Assembly: GCA_964605665.1 (NCBI GenBank)
Contig: CAZSDP010000007.1
Span: forward strand, 1-64,000
Direction: 5' to 3'
Source: CAZSDP01 sp964605665
Lineage (GTDB): Bacteria; Planctomycetota; UBA8108; UBA1146
DNA: 64,000 nucleotides
A program made the position numbers and the translations under genes. Below, piece by piece: positions 45,071 to 54,492 of this stretch. The first letter of the stretch is position 1. Each line of letters opens with the position of its first letter. The notes under the pieces were generated by a model that saw only the letters and a list, made by a program, of their open reading frames with translations, searched no databases and was not told the DNA's origin.

Positions 45071-45088
45071 TCACTTGCCGGCAAGTGA
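45071..45088. promoter_or_regulatory. 18-bp perfect palindrome, probable operator of the NYN operon
   Basis: TCACTTGCCGGCAAGTGA is its own reverse complement. It lies 20 bases upstream of the GTG at 45051 and has no loop, so a dimeric repressor site is more likely than an RNA hairpin. No transcription factor gene is adjacent. Confidence 0.6.
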
Positions 45089-45269
45089 TTCGCCGCAAAA
45101 CCAGGTGCGGGTCAGCACTTGAAGACGTCACCACAGCAGAACCGAGCAGGGCTCAGGTTCTTGTATGCGGGCTCGTATGGTGCACGCCTAAGGAATTCAC
45201 CAAAGTCTCCCCGGCGGGTGGGTGGAGCATGGAGAATAAATCTCTTCTGGTAACGACCGAGGAGTCGCA

Positions 45270-45632
45270 CTATCTCCAATCCAAGACCTTAAAGAAGGAT
45301 CGGATGGTGAAGTCGCCAACACCTCGCATGGTCTCACAGTCGAGAACGTAAAGGGTCAATAACGGTTTCCGGTTTGGACCCCGAAGAGGCTCTGAAACGC
45401 TCACCGCGTCCCATTGCCAACCCCCGCACTTCACGATGAAAGTGAAAACACCCCGCTCAGCCCGAACCGCCTTGATGGAAATTCGAATCTGAGGGCCCAA
45501 GAGATTCAACTCGTCGGAATTCCTTCCTCGCGAGTGATCCCAAATGGGTGCTTTCAACCTAAATCGCCGAGCTTCATTCCCCATGTCGCAAACGCGCGAC
45601 ATCTCCGAGGGGACCTCCCAGTCCCCGCCCAC
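45270..45632 (-). CDS. Possible small protein of unknown function
   Basis: Up to 120 residues from a GTG at 45632; ATGs at 45602 and 45584 are other starts, and none has a good ribosome binding site. The sequence RRFRLKAPIWDHSRGRNSDELN ... GVFTFIVKCGGWQWDAVSVSEPLRGPNRKPLLTLYVLD shows alternating beta-like segments and normal residue use, more like a real protein than the competing frames. It may be a fragment. The surrounding 45089-45269 and 45633-45902 hold nothing else that I can support. Confidence 0.4.
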   Translation of the reverse strand: MGGDWEVPSEMSRVCDMGNEARRFRLKAPIWDHSRGRNSDELNLLGPQIRISIKAVRAERGVFTFIVKCGGWQWDAVSVSEPLRGPNRKPLLTLYVLDCETMRGVGDFTIRSFFKVLDWR

Positions 45633-45902
45633 GCATTCTAGCCCCTAAGTCGCCCGCAGGTCGACCCCGAAATTCCGCGAACATGGGAAGATCTCCCCGG
45701 CCTAAATCTGCCGAGATTCGTCAATTGGAGGCCGATTAAGGGAGAGTGCTCCAGTTCCGGGGTCTACTCTTGGGGGATCGCTTCATCGCTTCATTCGGTA
45801 GTTTTCTTTGCGGTCGGTGAGAGTGAAATCGGGCAGGGTCCGATTATTTGGGGAAACTTTGAACACTTGGCTGCATTTGAAGCGAGGTTTCCCCCGCCGA
45901 CA

Positions 45903-46253
45903 CTACTCGCGCATGATGCTTGCCATCCGTTTTCCTCGTGCGACCTCATCGACGAGTTTGTCCATGTATCGAATCTTCTGCATCAGGGGGTCTTCGATCT
46001 CCTCCACCCGAATTCCGCAGATGACTCCAGTGATCTTGCTGGCATTGGGGTGGATTGACGGCGCATCGCTGAAAAATGTTCGGAGGTCATTCTCTTCTTC
46101 GATTTGTGCCGCGAGCATTGGCGGGGTGTAGCCGGTGAGCCAGCAGATCACTTCGTCGACCTCCTCTTTTCCACGCCCTTTCTTTTCCGCCTTGTTGAGA
46201 TAGTGCGGATAGATGCTGGAGAAGCTCATTTTGAAAACACGCTCGTTGCTCAC
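45903..46253 (-). CDS. DUF2200 domain-containing protein
   Basis: 116 residues, full family length. GTG start at 46253 with GGAG before it. The motifs MSFSSIYPHYLNKAEKKGRGKEEVDEVICWLTGYTP, TFFSDAPSIHPNASKITGVICGIRVEEIEDPLMQKIRYMDKLVDEVARGKRM are those of DUF2200, a small, mainly helical cytoplasmic family of unknown function. It stands alone. The region upstream (46254-46552) shows no gene. Confidence 0.92.
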   Translation of the reverse strand: MSNERVFKMSFSSIYPHYLNKAEKKGRGKEEVDEVICWLTGYTPPMLAAQIEEENDLRTFFSDAPSIHPNASKITGVICGIRVEEIEDPLMQKIRYMDKLVDEVARGKRMASIMRE

Positions 46254-46552
46254 GAGACACTCCTAAATCTAGGTGAGCTCTCCGGCTGGTGAACTCGGGG
46301 GCAGGGGCGTTGGACTGAGCGGGGTCTATCACCACGACCAATTGGTCCGCGCTTCGATCGAGGGTGGCGGCTTACGTCGCGCCCTCGGGTATCGCATTCG
46401 GGTGTTCAGCAAGGTGGTGTGACTTTAGGGATTACCTTCGCCTTCACAGGAACTGACCAGCGGGATGATTCATACAGTCGAAAGAGCGGGGTTTGAGTTT
46501 CGACTTCCGAATCTCAGAGAAGCTCTCGAGAACTTATACCGCTGAACGACGG

Positions 46553-47479
46553 TTACTTTTGCCGACTTGAATCGGGATCAGCGTTCTCTTGTCGGACACT
46601 CCCTCCTTGGAACACCTGTTCCAAAAGCTTCGGAGTCGGAGGCCAGGGTGGAGGCCATGCTCTGGTCAATTCGACTTCGCGCTTGCGTTGGAATGTGCTG
46701 TCAGGATCGTTGAGGTCGAGAAGCGCAGGTTGGGGCAACTTGCCGTGGTAACGGTCAAATTCGAATATGCGAGTTTTTAGCTGGGAATCTAGAGTCGCGT
46801 TGAGCGCTTGAGGCAGCTGGCCCGACAAGGTGCTCTCACCGCTCTCGAAGATCCAACGGGCCCCCTTTGGTTCGAGTTCCTTAATGAGTGGAACTTCCCG
46901 ACCCTTTCTCACCGTGGTGAATTTTGCCACCTTGATACGACCTCTTTGCATTCCTTCGGGAGGCGCCAAGAGAGACCACCGGAGCTGCTCTGTATTCAGG
47001 GTGAAGTCCAAAAACCCCCTCGGATTTTCGGGAAACAAATGCAGAGTGACCGGTTTTGACCGGTCTTTGTTCTTCATCGCTTTCTGGGTGAGTCGGAAGG
47101 TGAATCCAGGTTTCGCTGCTTGTTGACTCAACTCCTTGCGCAATTTCTTTAGAGCTCGATCGATCTTCTTTGCCGGGATCTTCTCTTCGAGTTGCTCGAT
47201 GAGTGCGTTGAGGAGATTCCAGTGAAGGATGTCGGGATAGAAGTGGACGATCACTTCAAGATCATCGAGTTTTCCTTCGATCTTGCTCGAGTCGATGATG
47301 GCGGCGCGGTGTTTCTTCGCGAGTTCGAGGAGGCTTGCCTCTTCGGATATCGGCTTGGCTGAGGTCGATTTCGGCAATGGCGAATTGATCTGAACTCGAT
47401 CGCCCCATGCGGCCTGGGTGAGCATCAGCACCGCGGTGGCGATGATCGAGAGGCGCTTCCAGAAGGCCGCGTTTTCCAT
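46553..47479 (-). CDS. Secreted protein of unknown function
   Basis: 308 residues; ATG at 47479 after AGGAGAGCAG, with the frame open 87 bases further up. A signal peptide is clear (FWKRLSIIATAVLMLTQAAWG). The mature protein has a Lys/Leu-rich helical first half (DRALKKLRKELSQQ) and a beta-rich second half (DFTLNTEQLRWSLL, REVPLIKELEPKGARWIFESGESTLSGQLP). There are few Cys. No family recognised. It diverges from the PATAN-TPR gene at 47938. Confidence 0.72.
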   Translation of the reverse strand: MENAAFWKRLSIIATAVLMLTQAAWGDRVQINSPLPKSTSAKPISEEASLLELAKKHRAAIIDSSKIEGKLDDLEVIVHFYPDILHWNLLNALIEQLEEKIPAKKIDRALKKLRKELSQQAAKPGFTFRLTQKAMKNKDRSKPVTLHLFPENPRGFLDFTLNTEQLRWSLLAPPEGMQRGRIKVAKFTTVRKGREVPLIKELEPKGARWIFESGESTLSGQLPQALNATLDSQLKTRIFEFDRYHGKLPQPALLDLNDPDSTFQRKREVELTRAWPPPWPPTPKLLEQVFQGGSVRQENADPDSSRQK

Positions 47480-47937
47480 CTGCTCTCCTTTTCTGCGCAA
47501 TCCCACGATTCCGAGGATGGAGGCACTGATTGCACCACAATTGATCCGCCGGAGATTGAGCGCCATCGGAACACACCGTCACCTCGATGGGAACAGGGGG
47601 CGATTTCGGGCATTGAGAATGGGGCGTTTCCCCACCCCGCATTCAACAATCGCTTCGCAGGTGTCCGAGTCACAATCTCCTCATTTCTCAGGAATCGGCC
47701 CTTTCTGGCCTCGCTGAGTGAGTGTGAGGGGGTTTGTCATCGGGTCCGCTTTGCCGATTTGGCCGGTTTTTCGAACGTGTCCTATACTTCAGTAGGAGCC
47801 TTTCCAGTTGGGGGAAGAGTCTCCTCTGGGGAATGTGTTTCTTGGTCGGGGTCGGCGTCTTCTAGAGACCTACAGACCGAGGATCCGTGGAGTGGGGTCT
47901 GGCGCCGAGCTGGTCCCGTAGAAAACCGGCGAGAGCG
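47480..47937. other. Divergent intergenic region
   Basis: 458 bases between the secreted protein gene and the PATAN-TPR gene. No supported gene. It holds a candidate promoter for the plus-strand gene at 47759. Confidence 0.5.
47759..47788 (+). promoter_or_regulatory. Candidate sigma-70-type promoter
   Basis: TTGGCC (47759-47764), 18-base spacer, TATACT (47783-47788), about 150 bases before the start at 47938. The -10 is good, the -35 moderate. Confidence 0.4.
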
Positions 47938-49572
47938 ATGAGCTTTTACGGAGATCTAACCAGTATCGGGTTGAGTGATCTTCTCCAGAACCTGGAGCAA
48001 GCTCAGCGCACCGGCACCCTCACCGTCTCAGCTGGTGGGGATGAGACTCAGATCTACCTACGGCAGGGGCGAGTTGCGATGCTCGCTTCACCGGACCGTG
48101 CTCCATTGGTGGAGTCTTTGGTTCGACAGAGCGTGATCACTGCTAGGCAGCTGGAGTCCGCTCGAACGCGTAGAAAAGGGTCACGAAAGAGTCTTGGCGA
48201 GACGCTCGAGTCTCTTGGAGCTTTGACAGCCGAGCAATTGAGGCAGTACTCAGAGGGGCTTCTGACCGAAGATCTTTGCACGCTCCTGGTTTGTGCCGAA
48301 GGGAGCTTTCGGTTCCGTGAAGGAGACCCTCCAGCTCGTGTCTTCGATCCGGAGGAGCGACGCCTCAATCTTCAACTTCCGATGAATCCGGTGCTGATCG
48401 AGGCTGCTCGACGTAAAGACCACTGGGAGCTAGTCCGTCGCGTGATTCCCACCGATAGCATGCACTTTGTCGCTCACGACCGAAGTCGAATCCCCGAAGA
48501 GATCGAGCACCCAGAAGTTGCGAAGCAAATTCTCGCGAGTCTCGACGGAACGCGAAGTGTCGAAGAGGTGGTGCAGAGTTTCGGACCTCACTCCTTCTTG
48601 GCGCATTGTGTTCTTGCCCAACTTGTGAAGGACCGACTCGTTCGTTCCGTCGAATCGGAGGACTTGGCAAAGTCAGCATTGGATCTCCGTGAGTCCGATC
48701 CGGAACGCGCCCTACAGCTCGTTCGTCGAGCCCGGGAAACTGAGGCACGAAACCCTCAGCTGCTCTCTCTCGAGGCAGAGTTGTGTGAGACACTCGGCGA
48801 CAACGGTGGTGCCGCAACCGCGACCAAGATTCTTGCTCATATTCATCTGGAAAAGGGTGATAGCGAGAGTGGGCGCAGCCTTCTCGAGAAGGCGGTGACA
48901 CTCGATCCGGACGATACCGCTCTGTGGGAAAAGACCCTCGGCCTTGCGATCGATGACGGTCGTATCGACGACGCAATTCGTGAAGGGTTGGCTTTGGTGG
49001 AGCTGTACCGAGCTCCAGGTCTTCATTCCAGAGCGACCGAGGTTTTGGGAAGGCTACGCGAGGTTCGCCCAGAGTCGATTGATCTGCAGTTGGAGTGGGC
49101 GAAATCCCTCACCATGGCAGGCGATTCGAAGACTGCGGTGGCTGAGTTGCTTCGGGTCGGAAAGTCGCTGGTGAGCCACGAGGCATATACCGATGCGGAG
49201 CGCGTCTTTTCAGGTGCTCTCGATATCGAACCAGGTAATGAACAGGCGAAGAAGCTCCACGACAAGATCGAGAGCAATCAGATCAAGGATCGAAAAGAAC
49301 GAAACCGACGCATTCGTCGACGGCTACGTTCCGCGGTCTTGACCGCCTGTTTTCTCACGCTGATGGTCTTTGAAATGTGGGCGAGGCTCGACGTGGCGGA
49401 AGCCACCTCGCAAATCAGCGCCGATCGACTGATTGAGCAGCGTCGATATGAAGAGGCAAAGAGCCGGTTGGAGACCATCGCCGATCGCTACTGGTTCACC
49501 CCGACTCGCTTCCTCGAGCTTCGTAATCAGCTCTCTATCCTCAATGAGCGGATCTCCGAGCAACGGCGCTGA
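47938..49572 (+). CDS. PATAN/DUF4388 and TPR protein with a membrane helix
   Basis: 544 residues; ATG at 47938, weak GAGAG before it. Residues 1-110 form a DUF4388/PATAN domain (MSFYGDLTSIGLSDLLQNLEQAQRTGTLTV, IYLRQGRVAMLAS), which occurs in response-regulator and gliding-associated proteins. A further helical domain follows, then TPR repeats from about residue 240 to 430 (DPERALQLVRRARE, AYTDAERVFSGALDIEPGNEQAKKL). A single membrane helix (SAVLTACFLTLMVFEMWA) near residue 470 follows a very basic stretch (RKERNRRIRRRLRS), so the N-terminus is cytoplasmic. Probably a scaffold or signalling adaptor. Confidence 0.83.
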   Translation: MSFYGDLTSIGLSDLLQNLEQAQRTGTLTVSAGGDETQIYLRQGRVAMLASPDRAPLVESLVRQSVITARQLESARTRRKGSRKSLGETLESLGALTAEQLRQYSEGLLTEDLCTLLVCAEGSFRFREGDPPARVFDPEERRLNLQLPMNPVLIEAARRKDHWELVRRVIPTDSMHFVAHDRSRIPEEIEHPEVAKQILASLDGTRSVEEVVQSFGPHSFLAHCVLAQLVKDRLVRSVESEDLAKSALDLRESDPERALQLVRRARETEARNPQLLSLEAELCETLGDNGGAATATKILAHIHLEKGDSESGRSLLEKAVTLDPDDTALWEKTLGLAIDDGRIDDAIREGLALVELYRAPGLHSRATEVLGRLREVRPESIDLQLEWAKSLTMAGDSKTAVAELLRVGKSLVSHEAYTDAERVFSGALDIEPGNEQAKKLHDKIESNQIKDRKERNRRIRRRLRSAVLTACFLTLMVFEMWARLDVAEATSQISADRLIEQRRYEEAKSRLETIADRYWFTPTRFLELRNQLSILNERISEQRR

Positions 49573-49714
49573 TCGCTAGGCCGGGGGACTTCTTGCGCTG
49601 AATTCGCTCTGTCGAGGTCCTCTATCGCATTTCCCCTCAAATCCCGGGGCTCTTCGGTGGGAATCATGGCAGCTTAAGGTACGATTCAGGGGCAATTCCC
49701 AGTTTTCAGGACAG

Positions 49715-50713
49715 GTGATCGGCGTGCCCCTCGATTCTTTTGGTCGTGAAATCGACTACCTTCGAATCTCCATCATCGATCGGTGCAACTTCCGTTGCAC
49801 CTATTGTATGCCACTGGAAGGACTGCGTTTTCTTCCCACTGAGGATCTGCTGACCGCTCAGGAGATCAGTCAGGTGGTGCGTGCAGCCGTTGACGTGGGA
49901 TTTCGCAAGTTTCGTTTAACCGGTGGTGAGCCGACACTCCGGCGAGATCTCGTGGAAATCGTCGAGCGGATTCGGTCGGTCGATGGTGTCGACGAACTCG
50001 CGATGACGACCAATGCAGTCTTGTTGCCGGAGCTTGCAGGACCCCTCGCTGCAGCGGGGCTCAGCCGAGTCAACATTCATTTGGATACCCTCGATTCCGA
50101 GCGACTTCGTCAGGTGATGCGACGAGGAGAACTCGAAAAGATTTGGAACGGCATCCTCGCTGCGGAAGAGCATCAACTCACACCGATCAAACTGAACACC
50201 GTCGTCGTTCGGGGAGTCAACGATGCTGATGTGATCGATCTGGCGAGATTGACCATCGACCGTGGTTGGCATGTTCGGTTTATCGAGCTTATGCCCCTGG
50301 GGAGCGGAGAAAATGCGCAATATGCCCAGGACCATTACATCTCCAACGAGGAGATCCGAACTCAGCTCGAACGGGAGCTCGGCCCCTTAGAAGATCTGGC
50401 TCCGACTCACCGCTCGGATGAGTCACAAAATGCGCGATTTGCCGGAGCAGATGGTGTGGTCGGGTTCATCAGTCCTGTGAGCAGTCCCTTCTGCGGGACG
50501 TGTAATCGGATGCGATTGAGTGCGGACGGTCGTTTCCTACTCTGCCTCTTGCGTGAAGATGAACAAGATGTCAGAGGTGCGCTGCGATCGGGAGACGGAC
50601 TGGAAGCGGTTCGGGCGGTGTTTCGTAAGGCCGTCCAATTGAAGCCGGTAGGTCACGAGCTCTCTCTTGGTCGGTCTACTGAGCGTCGACGAATGCACCA
50701 AATCGGTGGGTGA
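49715..50713 (+). CDS. moaA: GTP 3',8-cyclase MoaA
   Basis: 332 residues with a GTG start at 49715 after AGGA. Radical-SAM enzyme of the first molybdopterin step: converts GTP to 3',8-cyclo-GTP. N-terminal [4Fe-4S] motif CNFRCTYC within IIDRCNFRCTYCMPLEG; LTGGEPTLRRD; IHLDTLD; LMPLGSG. The second cluster Cys are in PFCGTCNRMRLSADGRFLLC, and the C-terminal Gly-Gly is present (QIGG). Length is standard. It is single, 14 kb from moaD-moaE. Downstream the glpD-like gene converges. Confidence 0.97.
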   Translation: MIGVPLDSFGREIDYLRISIIDRCNFRCTYCMPLEGLRFLPTEDLLTAQEISQVVRAAVDVGFRKFRLTGGEPTLRRDLVEIVERIRSVDGVDELAMTTNAVLLPELAGPLAAAGLSRVNIHLDTLDSERLRQVMRRGELEKIWNGILAAEEHQLTPIKLNTVVVRGVNDADVIDLARLTIDRGWHVRFIELMPLGSGENAQYAQDHYISNEEIRTQLERELGPLEDLAPTHRSDESQNARFAGADGVVGFISPVSSPFCGTCNRMRLSADGRFLLCLLREDEQDVRGALRSGDGLEAVRAVFRKAVQLKPVGHELSLGRSTERRRMHQIGG

Positions 50714-50777
50714 CTCCGCTTCGAATCGGGTCTCTTCTTCTTCGTAAGAGCCTGAAACTGTGGGGAGTGCGGACTGT

Positions 50778-52004
50778 TCAGTTCCCACCCTGCTCTTGAT
50801 CTTCCAAGGCGAGTTCCGTGAGTTGGTTCCGAGATTGCGGACTCGACTTGAGTGGTAGCTCCTCGGTTCTGGCTCGCCTCGGGCGTTTTGGAAGGACTCG
50901 AGCGAGCTCTTTGGCTTGCTGGTCGGCGAGAGCTCGGTATCCGGTGAGCTTTCCCCCTGCGATCGTCATCAACAATGCACCGTCGTCGAAGAAACTCTCG
51001 GTGATCGCCTCTCGACTGCGACCGTTGGCATCGCTGTTAGAACGCTCGAGGACCCGAGATCCCGCCCAGCTGCTCAAAGGGGTCGCAGGTCGTTCGGGGA
51101 AGTACCGCCGATAGGTTCTGAGGAGATAGTCGACCTCCTCCTGAGTGGGTTCAATTTCGGTGGGGTGTCCAACCAGCTTTTCGGTCGTTCCGACCAGAGT
51201 CTTCCCTTGCCAAGGCATCACGAAAAGGGGGCGGCGATCGTCGACTGATTCGACGTAGTAGATCCCCTGGCTGACGACCCCATCAAGTTCGATATGCGAG
51301 CCTTGCACGAGGTCGAATTCGAGATTTGGTAGAGCACCGCGTACTCGACTTCGAATTTCGTTGGTCCAAGGACCGACCGTGAGAATCAATGCTTGCGCGA
51401 TCGCCGTCTCTTCACGATCTCCGCACCGATAACGGACGTGGTATGAGCCTCCTCTTGCTTCTGCATCGAGAAACTCTGCAGGGCACAGGAACCGTCCCCC
51501 AAGGTCGATCGCCGAAGAAATCACAGCAGCGGTCAAAGCGGCATCGTCGGTTTGGCCATCTTGATAGCTGTAGATGGCCCTTAGGCCGGAGAGGGTCAGT
51601 CCATCGAGCTTCTGCCAATCAGCGCGACTGAGTTTGTGAAAACGGTTTTGAGCTCTCAGCCCTCCGAGGAGCGAATAAAGGGAGAGACCAGCGCGGATCG
51701 TCCATGGCCCGCGTGAAGATCGGTCATAGACTGGAATGAGAAAAGGGGTGAGCTGAACCAGATCGGGGGCGATCTGACGAAGAATGCGTCTTTCACGAAG
51801 TGATTCACGGACGAGAGAGAACTGAGAAGTCTCCAGGTATCGAAGCCCGCCATGGATCAACTTGCTCGACTTCGACGACGTTCCAGCGGCAATCCCCTTC
51901 GATTCAAGCCCGAGGACTGACCAACCCCTGGCTGCGATCGCTTGCAGCATCCCAGCCCCGAGAATCCCACCTCCAACAACGATGGCATCGTATCGATCAC
52001 TCAC
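50778..52004 (-). CDS. FAD-dependent glycerol-3-phosphate dehydrogenase-like oxidoreductase
   Basis: 408 residues; GTG start after AAGGG. The N-terminus has the FAD dinucleotide-binding motif AIVVGGGILGAGMLQAIAARGWSVLGLE, then GTSSKSSKLIHGGLRYLE, the GlpD hallmark, FLIPVYD, LTVGPWTNEI, and a C-terminal GGKLTGYRALAD. Compared with GlpD (about 500 residues) it lacks the C-terminal helical domain, ending soon after the FAD-binding GGKLT segment. Membrane-associated oxidation of glycerol-3-phosphate is the likely reaction, but another hydroxy-acid or glycerol-phosphate substrate is possible. No glpK or glpF nearby. Confidence 0.82.
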   Translation of the reverse strand: MSDRYDAIVVGGGILGAGMLQAIAARGWSVLGLESKGIAAGTSSKSSKLIHGGLRYLETSQFSLVRESLRERRILRQIAPDLVQLTPFLIPVYDRSSRGPWTIRAGLSLYSLLGGLRAQNRFHKLSRADWQKLDGLTLSGLRAIYSYQDGQTDDAALTAAVISSAIDLGGRFLCPAEFLDAEARGGSYHVRYRCGDREETAIAQALILTVGPWTNEIRSRVRGALPNLEFDLVQGSHIELDGVVSQGIYYVESVDDRRPLFVMPWQGKTLVGTTEKLVGHPTEIEPTQEEVDYLLRTYRRYFPERPATPLSSWAGSRVLERSNSDANGRSREAITESFFDDGALLMTIAGGKLTGYRALADQQAKELARVLPKRPRRARTEELPLKSSPQSRNQLTELALEDQEQGGN

Positions 52005-52255
52005 GGTTGCTGCCCTTCGAGACGGTTTTCAGCCGGTGACGCGGCTGCGTTCAGTGACAATCCTCTGCTCACCCTTCCAATATCGTCTTCTCGATCACAA
52101 CTCATTCAGGGGCGTTCCAAAATCTTCTGACCTCAAATTGAGTGGGCGGCGAAATTCCACGATTCGCCGCCAGAATGAGGCGCCCAGTGGGTGCTGATTG
52201 GGGGCGAGCTGAGGAGATTTCAGCAAATCGTGTCGAGAGTGGCTGCGGAGGGCGC

Positions 52256-53260
52256 TCAGGAGACGTCTCGATGACGGAAGAGGGCTGCTGCGAGGGCGAG
52301 CAGGGCTGAAGTGTAGGTGAGAGCCCAAACGGTGGCCGCGAGGAACAGGGATCCGGTGACCTCGGCCCCTCGAATCAGTCCTTCGTTTACCCAAAGCAGC
52401 TGCAAATTGGGAATTGCGTAGCGGATCAGCGAGTCTCCCGCAATCGCATCACCGACCATACCGAGGACAAAAACGAGGCTGGTCACCGCCAAAGTCGCCA
52501 TCGTTCCCAGCCGAGTCGAAGCGGTGAGTCCGACGGCACCCAAAAGCAGCATCCCCTCAAAGAGCAAGAGCAACGCCATCGCGACTTGTCCGTCCCACTC
52601 GCTGGCGGGGTTTTGCCAACCCCAGGTTCGACTGAGAGAGAACGCGAGTAGAGTTGCGATCGGCGCGATCGAGACCAAATTCCGATTCAGGCGTGCCGGG
52701 AAAGATCGCCTGTATCGCCAATTCGCGTAGAACGCTTCGAGCAGAGAGAGGGTGAGTGCACCAAGACCGAAGACGAGAACTGGCGGATCGATGGAATCGC
52801 GGGCGGTCATGATGACCTCGTGACGGAGTGTCAGGAGGAAAGTGAGACTCCAGACCCACCAAGCACAGCCGAGCACAAATGAGATCCCCAAGAACTTGCC
52901 GAGCAGGAGGGTCGTCCGATCGATCGGCTTACTCAGTACTGTCAATACCGTCTGTCTGCGTATCTCATCTCCGAGAGCGAGGGCTGCGGTAAAGGAAGCG
53001 AGAAACATCCCGACCAGAAAGATGGTGCTGAGACCGAGTTCTTGGAGAAGTAGGTTATCTTCCCCGAGGGTGTAGGCACTGACGATGGGGTTCAGTGCTT
53101 GTAATCCGATTCCCAACAGCAAGAGCACCGAGTGGATCGGTTGCCGAATCGACTCGGTGGCAGTGTTCACGGCGACTGCCAAAATGGGAGAGTTCAGCAA
53201 GCGGCGACCCGGTGCTACCACTCCCTTCGCTGGTTTTTTTGATTCAGTCAGCGTTGCCAC
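52256..53260 (-). CDS. ABC-2 type membrane permease
   Basis: 334 residues; GTG start after GGAAG. About six or seven membrane helices. A SPILAVAVNTATESIRQPIHSVLLLLGIGL start and ALALGDEIRRQTVLTVLSKPIDRTTLLLGKFLGI, the usual ABC-2 coupling segment, are visible. It is divergent from the ATPase gene at 53527 with 266 bases between, so it probably belongs to the same exporter. The transported substrate is unknown. Confidence 0.82.
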   Translation of the reverse strand: MATLTESKKPAKGVVAPGRRLLNSPILAVAVNTATESIRQPIHSVLLLLGIGLQALNPIVSAYTLGEDNLLLQELGLSTIFLVGMFLASFTAALALGDEIRRQTVLTVLSKPIDRTTLLLGKFLGISFVLGCAWWVWSLTFLLTLRHEVIMTARDSIDPPVLVFGLGALTLSLLEAFYANWRYRRSFPARLNRNLVSIAPIATLLAFSLSRTWGWQNPASEWDGQVAMALLLLFEGMLLLGAVGLTASTRLGTMATLAVTSLVFVLGMVGDAIAGDSLIRYAIPNLQLLWVNEGLIRGAEVTGSLFLAATVWALTYTSALLALAAALFRHRDVS

Positions 53261-53526
53261 GTGATGACTTCCGGCTTTCCAGTGGCTGGAAAATTTCGGC
53301 AGAGTTCGTCCTGCCAGTTCTCAGCCTCCTGAAGCCTATGATGCCGATCTTCGGGATGGAGGTCTATGCTTCCCAATCGGTGTCTTCTCAACGCTTCTAG
53401 GAAGTCGTTCCCAGATCTGGTGGTCGAATTGGGTCGAAGCGGGCTATTTTGGCCAAAGTGGAACCCCGGAGAGGTCAGCGCCGTGACAGGACGACCGGTA
53501 AAGATGGCTGGGCAGGAGGACGCGAA

Positions 53527-54474
53527 ATGAGTGTCGATGCGGTCCTCGAGTGTCGTGGGGTCACGAAGGTGTTCAAAGACTTCTGGCTTCGTCCTCGAGT
53601 CGTCGCGGTGGATCAGTTGGATCTGAGCGTTGAGCGGGGGGAAGTCTTTGGGCTGTTGGGTCCCAACGGCTGTGGGAAGTCCACCACGATTAAGTTGCTG
53701 CTCGGCCTGCTCTTTCCCACTTCTGGCGAGATCGATTTGCTCGGTGGGAAGCCGGGACAATCCTCTGTCTTAGCGAAAATCGGCTACCTTCCCGAAGACA
53801 GTTATCTTTATCCGTTCTTGGATGGTCGGGAGACCCTCGAATACTACGGCCGACTCTTTGGACTCGACATAGGAGAACGGCGGAGGCGTGCCGATCAACT
53901 CCTCGAGATGGTTGGACTGCCGACAGTCGGCCTTCGACCGGTCCAGGAGTACTCGAAAGGGATGCAGCGTCGCATTGGATTGGCGCAGAGTCTCGTGAAT
54001 GATCCAGACCTCCTCATTCTCGATGAACCGACAAATGGCCTCGATCCCATCGGCACTCGTCAAGTCAAAGACCTGATTCTCGCTCTCCGCGAGAATGGAA
54101 AGACCGTGATCGTTACGAGTCACCTGCTTTCCGATGTCGAAGAGGTCTGCGATCGGATCGCCATTCTCTACGGCGGACGGCGACAGTTGCTCGGCACCGT
54201 CGAAGAGCTTCTGGCAAACAAAGATCGAACTCAGATCGAGAGCGATCAGTTACCGCCGGAGATCGTCAAAGAGATTGAGTCGAAGATCGAAGCGGCGGGT
54301 AAGAAGCTCCACCGACTCAGCACTCCCCGTCAAAACCTCGAGTCCTTGTTTCTTGAAATCGTGGATTCTGCCCAATCGGGCGGACTTGCGACTTCAGGAG
54401 CTCGAGAAACTGGAGAGATCGCCCAATTCTTGCAAGAAGGCTCGAAAGTGACCGATCGTTCGGCGCGGAACTGA
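53527..54474 (+). CDS. ABC transporter ATP-binding protein
   Basis: 315 residues; ATG at 53527 after GGAGG. Walker A is LLGPNGCGKST, the signature is YSKGMQRRIGLAQSL, Walker B is LLILDEPTNGLDPIGTRQ, and the switch His is VTSHLLSDVEE. The C-terminal 80 residues form a helical extension typical of ABC-2 exporters of the Nat/CcmA-like class. It is the first gene of the plus-strand operon with the permease at 54493 (18 bases on) and the TPR-like protein at 56103. Confidence 0.95.
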   Translation: MSVDAVLECRGVTKVFKDFWLRPRVVAVDQLDLSVERGEVFGLLGPNGCGKSTTIKLLLGLLFPTSGEIDLLGGKPGQSSVLAKIGYLPEDSYLYPFLDGRETLEYYGRLFGLDIGERRRRADQLLEMVGLPTVGLRPVQEYSKGMQRRIGLAQSLVNDPDLLILDEPTNGLDPIGTRQVKDLILALRENGKTVIVTSHLLSDVEEVCDRIAILYGGRRQLLGTVEELLANKDRTQIESDQLPPEIVKEIESKIEAAGKKLHRLSTPRQNLESLFLEIVDSAQSGGLATSGARETGEIAQFLQEGSKVTDRSARN

Positions 54475-54492
54475 GCAGGGAGCGACCGAGGG

